The notes beneath the pieces were generated by a model. The model saw nothing but the letters and a program-made list of their open reading frames with translations, was not told the DNA's origin and searched no databases. From JBCCMQ01 sp039179985 (GTDB lineage: Bacteria > Pseudomonadota > Alphaproteobacteria > Rhodobacterales > Rhodobacteraceae), in the NCBI GenBank assembly GCA_039179985.1, contig JBCDED010000007.1, positions 8,390 to 72,389 of the forward strand: a stretch of 64,000 bases of DNA, in the 5' to 3' direction. The position numbers were made by a program, and so were the translations under genes. Within the stretch, counting starts at the first letter, position 1. Each line of letters opens with the position of its first letter. Positions 33,290-40,620 of the stretch are shown here, in pieces.

Positions 33290-34974
33290 CAATTGTATCC
33301 CTTGGCCGACCGCAGCGCCTTGGAAAGATCGTCCCCTGCCGTGAACCGGCGCCCGATCGTGGTTGTGCTGAGCTCGTCCAGTTGCTCGGTATCGGCATTG
33401 CCGAACGCGATGGAGTGAATGGGGATGTCCAGTCTGAAGCCGTTGCTTTCCAGCGCCCGCAGCATTTCAGGCCGCCGGGCGGTATCGGATGCGCCGTCTG
33501 TCATTGCCACGATCGCCGGCAGATAGTCAAAGAGCGTGCTGTCGTCATTGTAGGGTTCCAGCAGATCCATCGCCACCATGATCGCGCCGTAAAGGTCGGT
33601 GCCGCCGCCAGCCTGAAGCAAGTCGACCCGCGAAGCGGCGCGGCGGAGTTTCTCCGGGTCCGACCCTGCAATGACGATGGGCTCGGCCGTGCCGCTGCTG
33701 AACGGCAAGATAAAGGTGACATCCCGTGGCGAGGGCTGAAGCAGGTTCACGCTGGCGGTGTCGGGATCGAGAAGAAGGCCCATAGCGTCTTTGAGTTTCT
33801 GCAGCGGCTCACCTTCCATGGAGCCTGAGACATCCAGCACCCAGACCGTGAGAGAGGGTTTGCGCAGCTCGGTCTGGTAAAGCGTCAGCGCCTCGCGGAT
33901 CACCGCGCTTTCGGGCGCGGGCACCGGGGCGATGGTCCGGTCAAGATCTATGCCCCAGTCCGCGCGCCAGACCGCCGCGTCCGCCCGGTCCGCCGAGAGG
34001 CCAAGTAGCCCCGCTCGCCGGCCCAGATCGAGCAGTTGGTCCTGCACCTCGTCTGACAAAAGATGGGCCTGCAGCGCAAGAAAAGCATCGCTCTTGTCAG
34101 GGTCTTGTTTATCTATCAGGCCAAGCGGGCTGTCTGCCACAGAAAGCCCGTTGGCAGGGTAGACCACATAAAGCGGCTCCAGTCCCCGTGCTTCGAGAAC
34201 CTGGTTGGCCTCGATTACCAGCGCTTCGTAGTTGAACATGGCATCGAAGCGTTCGGGGTTTTCCACGAGGCTGTCCTTGAGCCACCCCGAGGACCCCGAC
34301 GAGCGATCGATCTGCGCCAGAAGATCTCGCACCTGCGCCTGAACCTCCCTGTCCGCAAGGTGATCGGAGGTCAGAAGATCGGGATCACCAGAGAGCGCGT
34401 AGAGAAAGCCGATATAGGCCGAGGCGCCCGAGTTCGACTGGGTGGCCGAGGTCATCGATAGCCGGAAGCGGTCGGCGCGGGCGGCTGCCTGAATCTCTTC
34501 GATGGTCACATCGTCCCGCCCCACCCATCCAAGGTCTTCAGCGATGGAGAGCCGCAGGCCAAGGACCACCGGCGAACGCAGGATGGAAGCATCATGTTTG
34601 ACGATCTTCTGCGTGTCTCCAAGCTCGATCCAGATTGAGTTGGCGGGCCAGATTGCGTCGTATTCAGATGCTGCGCCCTCTTGCAGGCTGCGGGCGATGT
34701 CAACGGATCCAAGGTAGCTCATGTCGACGGCGACGCCGTTGTCACGGCCCCAGGCTTCGACGATGGGTTGCAGCGCCCGGTTTTCCGACCCCGAGACGAT
34801 GCGCAGCTCTGTTTTGGGGCTCCCGAAGTTTAAGAACAGCGCAGAAGCGACAAGCACCAAGCCCAATGGCCAGCCAGGTTCTGCGGGTTTGAGAGGGGTC
34901 AGGCTGTGGTTTTGCCATGCCGCGTCCACCTTTTGCTCTGGAAAACAGATGACAGTCCGTTGCGCATGAAACAA
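33289..34974 (-). CDS. Solute-binding domain fused to a von Willebrand factor A domain
   Basis: 561 aa if started at TTG 34974; a GTG 15 codons later is possible. Order: short N-terminal tail, one membrane helix (about 36-50), an extracellular solute-binding-like domain (about 57-345; LRIVSGSENRALQPIVEAWGRD, YDAIWPANSIWIELGD, TSATQSNSGASAYIGFLYAL), and a VWA domain with a complete MIDAS: DVSGSM near residue 379, GGGTDLYGA and AMTDG. The VWA metal site would bind a protein ligand. The solute-binding half is related to the frameshifted protein two genes downstream. Operon: this gene, XpaC-like, solute-binding-like. Function is unknown. Confidence 0.85.
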   Translation of the reverse strand: MFHAQRTVICFPEQKVDAAWQNHSLTPLKPAEPGWPLGLVLVASALFLNFGSPKTELRIVSGSENRALQPIVEAWGRDNGVAVDMSYLGSVDIARSLQEGAASEYDAIWPANSIWIELGDTQKIVKHDASILRSPVVLGLRLSIAEDLGWVGRDDVTIEEIQAAARADRFRLSMTSATQSNSGASAYIGFLYALSGDPDLLTSDHLADREVQAQVRDLLAQIDRSSGSSGWLKDSLVENPERFDAMFNYEALVIEANQVLEARGLEPLYVVYPANGLSVADSPLGLIDKQDPDKSDAFLALQAHLLSDEVQDQLLDLGRRAGLLGLSADRADAAVWRADWGIDLDRTIAPVPAPESAVIREALTLYQTELRKPSLTVWVLDVSGSMEGEPLQKLKDAMGLLLDPDTASVNLLQPSPRDVTFILPFSSGTAEPIVIAGSDPEKLRRAASRVDLLQAGGGTDLYGAIMVAMDLLEPYNDDSTLFDYLPAIVAMTDGASDTARRPEMLRALESNGFRLDIPIHSIAFGNADTEQLDELSTTTIGRRFTAGDDLSKALRSAKGYN

Positions 34975-35246
34975 CCCTTTGACGCCAAAGGCACTGGCTG
35001 CGTTGCCGGGCGTGTCGCGCGTACCACCATCACCGTGCTGCCTCGTTTTGCTTCTGCTCTTATCTTGGGCGGAACCCTACGCCCGGCCCGCGGCATTTTT
35101 GCGGCGGGATCGGGAAGGCGGTGTGGCACGGGCGCGCAAGACACCGTCACCTTGATCCGGCCTCATCACCAAAGTTTAGCAGGACTGTCACAATCCTGTT
35201 CCTTCGAACGCTCAGCCATTCCGCACCTAACAGGAGGGAATACACT
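34975..35246. promoter_or_regulatory. Divergent region between VWA operon and Phn-type transporter
   Basis: 272 bp from which both operons start. The strong AGGAGGGAA is before phnD. No operator, riboswitch or clear promoter pair was recognised. Confidence 0.35.
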
Positions 35247-36097
35247 ATGATTCGTTCAATGGTTGCCGGATTGGGCATGGCTGTCCTGACCGCTGTTTCC
35301 GCACAGGCAGAGACCTGGAAACTGGCCGTCACCGACGTCGAAGGCATGGAGCGCCTGCAGCTTGAATGGGGTCCGTTCAAGGAAGCTCTGGAAACGGCGA
35401 CTGGCGAGACCTTTGAGTTTTTCGCCGTGAACTCGCGCACCGCCGCCGCCGAGGCCCTGCGCGCCGAGACCGTTGACTTTGTGGTGTCCGGTCCGGCCGA
35501 ATACGTGGTCATCAACAAGCTGACCGACGCCACGCCGCTCATCGGCCTTGGCCGCCCGGACTACCACTGCGCCATCGTCGTGCGCGCCGACAGCGGCATC
35601 AACACCGTGGCCGATCTGAAAGGCAAGAAAGTCGCCTTTGGCGACATCGGGTCGACCTCGAACATGCTCTGCCCGATTACGGTCTCGACCCCGTGAACGA
35701 CATCGAGAAAACCCACACCAGCCGCAACATTGCCCACGAGGCGCTGAAAGCGGGTGACGTGGACGCCATGGGCTCTAACGCCAACAGCTGGCTGCGCGTG
35801 CGCAACGGTGAAACCGATCTGCCCTATGGCTTTTTCAAGATGATCGCGCGCTCGGGCGACCTGCCGAACGACATGATCATGGTCGGCGCCCATGTGCCCG
35901 CTGAAGCCGCCGAAACGGTGCAGACCGCCATCCTTGAAAACAAGGATGACATCATCGCCGGCATCCTCGCCCATGAGGAAAACGACAAGTACAACGGCAT
36001 GGACCTCGTGGCGATCGAAGACAGCGCCTACGACTACGTCCGCTCTATGTACACCAACGCGGGCTACCCGCAGTTTGACAACTTCATCGGTGAGTGA
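35247..36097 (+). pseudogene. phnD: Frameshifted PhnD-like ABC transporter binding protein
   Basis: Signal peptide (MIRSMVAGLGMAVLTAVSAQA), then ETWKLAVTDVEGMERLQLEW, VDFVVSGPAEYVVIN, and KVAFGDIGSTSNMLCP, where the frame ends soon after. The remainder resumes in another frame at DYGLDPVNDIEKTHTSRNIAHEALKAGDVDAMG and continues to FDNFIGE. The junction is near 35674: about five residues expected between LCP and DYGLDP are missing and the frame moves, which fits a small deletion of about 16 bp rather than a one-base error. The binding protein for the PhnCE pair that follows. Together the parts approach the normal ~290 aa. Confidence 0.8.
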
Positions 36098-36902
36098 GGC
36101 TTCGACCTCCGACACCGTTCTGGAAAGATCGCAAACGACCGGGGCAAGCTATGCCCCGGTCTCGCCGTGCGATCTGGAAGCGGACGCTGTCGGCAAGACA
36201 TTTGGCGAGGCCTATGTGTTCCGCGATGTCTCGTTCCGCCTGGCCCGTGGCGAAGCGGTGGCCCTCGTGGGCGCCAACGGCACGGGTAAATCGACGCTTC
36301 TGCGATGCATCATGGGGCTGATCCCCGTCAGCGAGGGCGAGGTCACGCTGCTCGACACGCCCGTGTCTGCCGCAAGGCCGCGCGACCTGCGCGACCTGCG
36401 CAGCCGCATGGGGCTGGTGAGCCAGAAACACAATCTTGTGGCGCGCATGAGCGTCCTGTCGAACGTGATCCATGGGCTCCTCGGGCAAAGGTCCGGTTTG
36501 CGCTATTGGACACAGACGCTTGCGCCCGCCGAGGCGCGCGATGCCGCCATGGCGGCGCTGGAACGGGTGGGCCTTGCCCATCTCGCCGCCCGCCGCGCGG
36601 ACCGGCTGTCCGGCGGTCAATCGCAGAGGGTTGCCATTGCGCGGGCCTTGGTGGCCGAGCCGCGCATCCTAATCGCCGACGAACCCTGCGCCTCTCTGGA
36701 CCCTGCCGCAGGGGAGGACGTGATGGATCTTTTCTTCAATCTCGTGCGCGACGAGGGCGTCACCGTCGTCTTCACCTCGCACAACGTTGATCACGCCTTG
36801 CGCTACGGCGACCGGGTGCTGGGGCTGGCGAACGGCAAGCTGCAGCTTGATGCCACGAGCGCCTCGCTGGCGCCAACCGATCTGAGAGGGCTCTATGACT
36901 GA
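36090..36902 (+). CDS. phnC: Phosphonate-type ABC transporter ATPase
   Basis: 270 aa. Walker A GANGTGKST, Q-loop GLVSQKHNLVARMSV, ABC signature LSGGQSQR, Walker B RILIADEPCASLD, switch His in VFTSHNVDHAL. The GTG start at 36090 overlaps the end of the binding-protein gene by 8 bp. N-terminal ~45 residues are longer than many PhnC. Energises uptake with PhnE; the true ligand (phosphonate, phosphite or another oxyanion/ester) cannot be told. Confidence 0.88.
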   Translation: MSEASTSDTVLERSQTTGASYAPVSPCDLEADAVGKTFGEAYVFRDVSFRLARGEAVALVGANGTGKSTLLRCIMGLIPVSEGEVTLLDTPVSAARPRDLRDLRSRMGLVSQKHNLVARMSVLSNVIHGLLGQRSGLRYWTQTLAPAEARDAAMAALERVGLAHLAARRADRLSGGQSQRVAIARALVAEPRILIADEPCASLDPAAGEDVMDLFFNLVRDEGVTVVFTSHNVDHALRYGDRVLGLANGKLQLDATSASLAPTDLRGLYD

Positions 36903-37722
36903 TACCGCCGCTGCCCCCCTTTCGACCTCGGCGCCCGCACGCGTCGAGCGTCCTTCGGCCATCGCCTTTCTCGGCTACGCCTTCGCCTTGATCATCATCG
37001 TCTGGTCCTTCGCGGGCGCGGGTTTCTCCATCGAGAAGATGGTCACCGCGCCGCCGCGCTTCGCGGATTTTATTGACCGTGCATTCCCGCCAAATTTCGA
37101 GCCTGACGTGCTGGCGCGCCTTGGCTGGAAGATGCTGGAGACCCTTCAGATCGCCCTCGCAGGCGCCGTGCTTGGCGTGATCCTGTCCTTTCCCGTTGCG
37201 CTTTTGGCCGCGCGCGGGCTTGTGGCGGGCCCTTGGGTCAACAGTGTTGTGCGCACGATCCTCGGTTTTGTCCGCGCCGTGCCCGATATCGCCTGGGCGC
37301 TCGTGTTCGTGGTCGCCGTGGGCCTCGGGCCCTTTGCCGGGATGCTGGCTATCATGGTCGACACCATTGGCTTTTGTGGCCGCTTTTTTGCGGACGATAT
37401 GGAAGCCGCGGACAAGGGACCTGCAGAGGCGCTGACCGCCACGGGTGCCGGCAAGCTTGACGTTGTGGCCTGCGCCACCGTGCCCGCGGCCTCGCCCGCC
37501 TTTGTCTCAACCTCGCTCTTTGCGCTCGAAAAGGCCGTACGCTCCTCGACGATCCTGGGGCTTGTTGGGGCAGGCGGGATCGGGATCGAGCTGAAAGTGG
37601 GTTTCGATCTCTTTGACTATCCGACGGCGATGACCGTCATCCTGATGATCGCCGTGGTGGTCATCGCAATCGAGCAACTGAGCGGCTGGGCCCGCACCAA
37701 GATCATTGGACATCAGCGATGA
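36895..37722 (+). CDS. phnE: Phosphonate-type ABC transporter permease
   Basis: 275 aa. About six transmembrane helices; the conserved inner-membrane EAA-like loop is EALTATGAGKLDVVACATVP, preceded by VGLGPFAGMLAIMVDTIGFCGRFFADDMEAAD, typical of PhnE. Overlaps phnC by 8 bp and the following methyltransferase by 4 bp (ATGA), so all are co-translated. Confidence 0.88.
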   Translation: MTDTAAAPLSTSAPARVERPSAIAFLGYAFALIIIVWSFAGAGFSIEKMVTAPPRFADFIDRAFPPNFEPDVLARLGWKMLETLQIALAGAVLGVILSFPVALLAARGLVAGPWVNSVVRTILGFVRAVPDIAWALVFVVAVGLGPFAGMLAIMVDTIGFCGRFFADDMEAADKGPAEALTATGAGKLDVVACATVPAASPAFVSTSLFALEKAVRSSTILGLVGAGGIGIELKVGFDLFDYPTAMTVILMIAVVVIAIEQLSGWARTKIIGHQR

Positions 37723-38375
37723 CATCAACAGACACAGCACATACCCACTGGAATGATCAATGGGCCGGGATCGAAGCGGGCAGCAAATGGCTGACCCCCG
37801 AAGAGGACGTGATCCGTTGGGCGGGCGAGATCGCGACCGGGGGCCGCGTTCTTGATCTTGGGGCGGGCGTGGGGCGCCATGCGCTCTGGCTTGCGGACCA
37901 GGGCTTTGAGGTGACGGCGCTTGACGCCGCGCCAGAAGGGCTTGCGGCGATCACCGCCAAGAATGCGGGCGTCACCACAGTGGAAAGCATGATGGACGTC
38001 TTACCTTTTGACGACGGTGCCTTTGACCACGTCCTGAGTTGGAACGTGATCTACCACGGCGACGAGACGGTGCTGAGGCGGACGATTGCCGAGATCCGCC
38101 GCGTGCTGAAGCCGGGGGGCACTTTTATTGGCACGATGCTGTCAAATCGCCGCCTGCCCGTGGAATTGGCCCGTAGCGAGGGGCGAGAGATCAGCCACAA
38201 CACCTGGGTCTTCGATGACGGAGGCGCGGGCGACAAGGCGCATCCGCACTACTACTGCAACGCCGCCGAGCTTGTCGCGCTTTTTGGTGGGTTCGAGCTT
38301 CTCTGGCTCCAGGACCGGCCCCATGAAAAGCCCGGCTCCTGGCACTGGCATCTGACAGCAGAAATGCTGGCCTGA
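37719..38375 (+). CDS. TehB-like SAM-dependent methyltransferase in the Phn-type operon
   Basis: 218 aa. THWNDQWAG at the N-terminus, SAM motif I RVLDLGAGVGRHALWLADQG, VTALDAAPEGL and FDHVLSWNVIYHG, then EIRRVLKPGGTFIGTML. Its ATG overlaps the phnE stop, so it is made with the transporter. The imported ligand may be its substrate, or it detoxifies a co-imported species; this is inference. No C-P lyase genes are nearby. Confidence 0.87.
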   Translation: MTSTDTAHTHWNDQWAGIEAGSKWLTPEEDVIRWAGEIATGGRVLDLGAGVGRHALWLADQGFEVTALDAAPEGLAAITAKNAGVTTVESMMDVLPFDDGAFDHVLSWNVIYHGDETVLRRTIAEIRRVLKPGGTFIGTMLSNRRLPVELARSEGREISHNTWVFDDGGAGDKAHPHYYCNAAELVALFGGFELLWLQDRPHEKPGSWHWHLTAEMLA

Positions 38376-38384
38376 GACAGCGTT

Positions 38385-39038
38385 TCAGGTCATGCGCATG
38401 GGGTGGGGCGGTTCCGGCACGGCAAGCTCGGCCTCCGTTGCCGCCTGCACGGCTGCGACATCCGTGTCTTCGGCAATCTCGCGCAGGACCAGCCCGTTCT
38501 CCGTCGGCTCGATCACGGCCATATCCGTGACAATCAGGCTCACCCGGCGGAGCGCGGTCAGCGGCAGCGTGCATTCCGGCACGATCTTGGGACGGCCTTT
38601 GGCCGTGTGCACCATAGCGACGATCACCCGCTTTGCGCCGGCCACCAGATCCATCGCGCCGCCCATGCCTGGCACCATCTTGCCCGGTACCATCCAGTTG
38701 GCCAGATAGCCGCGCTCGTCAACTTGCAGGCCACCCAGGACTGTCATGTCGAGGTGCCCGCCACGGATCAGACCGAAGCTCATGGCGCTGTCGATAGAGG
38801 CCGCGCCCGGGACCGCGGTGACAAAGCCGCCGCCCGCATCGGTCAGGTCCGGGTCTTCCATTCCCTCAGGCGGGCGTTCCCCAAGGCCGATCACCCCGTT
38901 CTCCGCCTGAAAGAAGACATTGACCCCGGCGGGCAGGTGGTTGGCCACCATGGACGGCAGGCCGATGCCAAGGTTGACCAGTGTGTTCGGTTTGACCTCC
39001 AGCGCCACACGGCGCGCGATCCGTTCCTTAGGTGTCAT
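38385..39038 (-). CDS. 3-oxoacid CoA-transferase subunit B
   Basis: 217 aa. Contains the catalytic Glu in FQAENGVIGLGE, VNLGIGLPSMVANHL and GGAMDLVAGAKRVIVAM. Together with subunit A it moves CoA from succinyl- or acetyl-CoA to acetoacetate or a similar 3-oxoacid. Its ATG overlaps the subunit A stop by one base (TGATG). Family members AtoA, ScoB and PcaJ cannot be separated by sequence here, so no symbol is given. Confidence 0.9.
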   Translation of the reverse strand: MTPKERIARRVALEVKPNTLVNLGIGLPSMVANHLPAGVNVFFQAENGVIGLGERPPEGMEDPDLTDAGGGFVTAVPGAASIDSAMSFGLIRGGHLDMTVLGGLQVDERGYLANWMVPGKMVPGMGGAMDLVAGAKRVIVAMVHTAKGRPKIVPECTLPLTALRRVSLIVTDMAVIEPTENGLVLREIAEDTDVAAVQAATEAELAVPEPPHPMRMT

Positions 39039-39691
39039 CAAGCCGGCCTTTCCAGAATGTGATCCACAAGGATACCCGGCGTCTTAACGGCGTCGGGCGG
39101 GATGACGCCCACCGGGACGATCGTGCCGGGCTCGGCGATGACCACATCGGCGGCCATGGCGATCACGGGATTGAAGTTGTGCGCCGTGAGGCAGTAGTCG
39201 AGGTTGCCGAGGTAGTCCGCCTGATGAGCGCCCACGAGCGCAAAATCCCCCTTGATCGGAGTTTCGAGCAGGAACGTCTTGCCGTCCACCTCCACGGTCG
39301 GTTTCCCTTCGGCCACCGAGGTCCCAAGACCCGTGGGTGTCAGGACGCCGCCAAGCCCGACCCCAGCGGCGCGGATACGTTCAACGAGCGTGCCTTGCGG
39401 GACCAGCTCGACCTCCAGCGTGCCGTCCATCATCTGCTTTTGGGTCTCCGGGTTCAGGCCGATGTGCGAGGCGACAAGTCTCGAGACAGCTTTCGCATCG
39501 ATCAGCTTACCAATGCCGTGATCCGGGCAGGCGGTGTCATTGGCGACGACGGTCAGGTTCTTGCACCCGGCCTCGACGATGGCGTCAATCATGCGGTGCG
39601 GCGATCCGACTCCCATGAAACCGCCGATCAGCAGGCGGCTGCCATCGCCAATCATTGCCGCGGCCTCCTGCGGTGAAATTGCTTGTTTCAT
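39038..39691 (-). CDS. 3-oxoacid CoA-transferase subunit A
   Basis: 217 aa. CoA-binding motif LLIGGFMGVGSPHRMIDAIV, VANDTACPDHGIGKL, GLNPETQKQMMDG and EVELVPQGTLVERIRAAGVGLGG. Start MKQAISPQEAAAMIG (39691); a longer frame upstream is not supported. First gene of a two-gene unit with subunit B. AtoD, ScoA or PcaI-type. Confidence 0.9.
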   Translation of the reverse strand: MKQAISPQEAAAMIGDGSRLLIGGFMGVGSPHRMIDAIVEAGCKNLTVVANDTACPDHGIGKLIDAKAVSRLVASHIGLNPETQKQMMDGTLEVELVPQGTLVERIRAAGVGLGGVLTPTGLGTSVAEGKPTVEVDGKTFLLETPIKGDFALVGAHQADYLGNLDYCLTAHNFNPVIAMAADVVIAEPGTIVPVGVIPPDAVKTPGILVDHILERPA

Positions 39692-39845
39692 TAAGTGTTC
39701 CGCCCTACGCTCTCGATCTTGCAGCTGCAGCATGCCAGAAAAACCCAACAGTGCCGCAACGAATGTCACTTTGATCTGGCGCAATGCGTCGCACGTGCGT
39801 CATGGATTTATGCTGCAGTGCCGCAGGTAATTTTGAGAGACTCGC

Positions 39846-40610
39846 ATGTTTTCACTGGACGGTACTACCGCGCTCGTCGTCGGCATAGCCAATGAAAACT
39901 CTATTGCGTTCGGATGTGCGCAGGCCCTGAAAGACCGGGGCGCGAAGCTGGCGATCACCTATCTCAACGACAAGGCACGGCCCCATGTGGAGCCCCTGGC
40001 AGAGGCGCTTGGGGCCGAGATCTTCCTGCCGCTCGATGTGCGAGACCGGGTGGAGGAAGAGGCGCTCTTTGCCGAGATCACCGGCGCGTGGGGGCGGCTT
40101 GACACGGTGCTCCATTCCATTGCTTTCGCCCCGCGCGAAGATCTTCACGGCCGCGTCATTGACAGTTCTTCGGGCGGCTTCCAGATGGCCATGGACATTT
40201 CGGTTCACTCGTTCCTTCGGCTGATCCGGAGTTCCGAGCCCCTGATGCCCGAGGGTGGAACCTGCATGACCGTGTCGTTCCAGGGCTCCACCAAGGTGGT
40301 CGAACACTACAATATTATGGGCCCCGTGAAAGCGGCTCTTGAGGCGGCCGTGCGATACGCGGCCGCTGAACTCGGTCCCAATGGCATCTCGGTTCACGCC
40401 CTGTCGCCCGGACCGCTGAAGACGCGCGCTGCCTCGGGTATCGCGGAATTCGACGAATTGCTCGAGGCCGCCGCGGCCCGGGCCCCGACCCATCAACTTG
40501 CTACGATCGAAGACGTCGGCGCCTATTGTGCGTTCCTCGCCAGCCGCGAGGCCGCAAATGTCACGGGCGGAGTACATATGATCGATGGCGGCTACGGCAT
40601 TGTCGCATAG
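39846..40610 (+). CDS. fabI: Enoyl-ACP reductase, FabI type
   Basis: 254 aa. Atypical SDR: ALVVGIANENSIAFGCAQAL (NAD loop), LHSIAFAPREDL, and catalytic YNIMGPVKAALEA with Tyr and Lys. Ends GGVHMIDGGYGIVA. First gene of a five-part operon with DUF3141, MaoC-Pta and AckA. Because of that context, it may act on an acyl-CoA or polymer intermediate rather than be the housekeeping FabI; that is inference. Confidence 0.87.
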   Translation: MFSLDGTTALVVGIANENSIAFGCAQALKDRGAKLAITYLNDKARPHVEPLAEALGAEIFLPLDVRDRVEEEALFAEITGAWGRLDTVLHSIAFAPREDLHGRVIDSSSGGFQMAMDISVHSFLRLIRSSEPLMPEGGTCMTVSFQGSTKVVEHYNIMGPVKAALEAAVRYAAAELGPNGISVHALSPGPLKTRAASGIAEFDELLEAAAARAPTHQLATIEDVGAYCAFLASREAANVTGGVHMIDGGYGIVA

Positions 40611-40620
40611 GAGATCCGAC

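Noticed and set aside
35247..38375. Complete phosphonate degradation locus
   Set aside because: No C-P lyase, phosphonatase or phosphite dehydrogenase gene is present; only a transporter and a methyltransferase.
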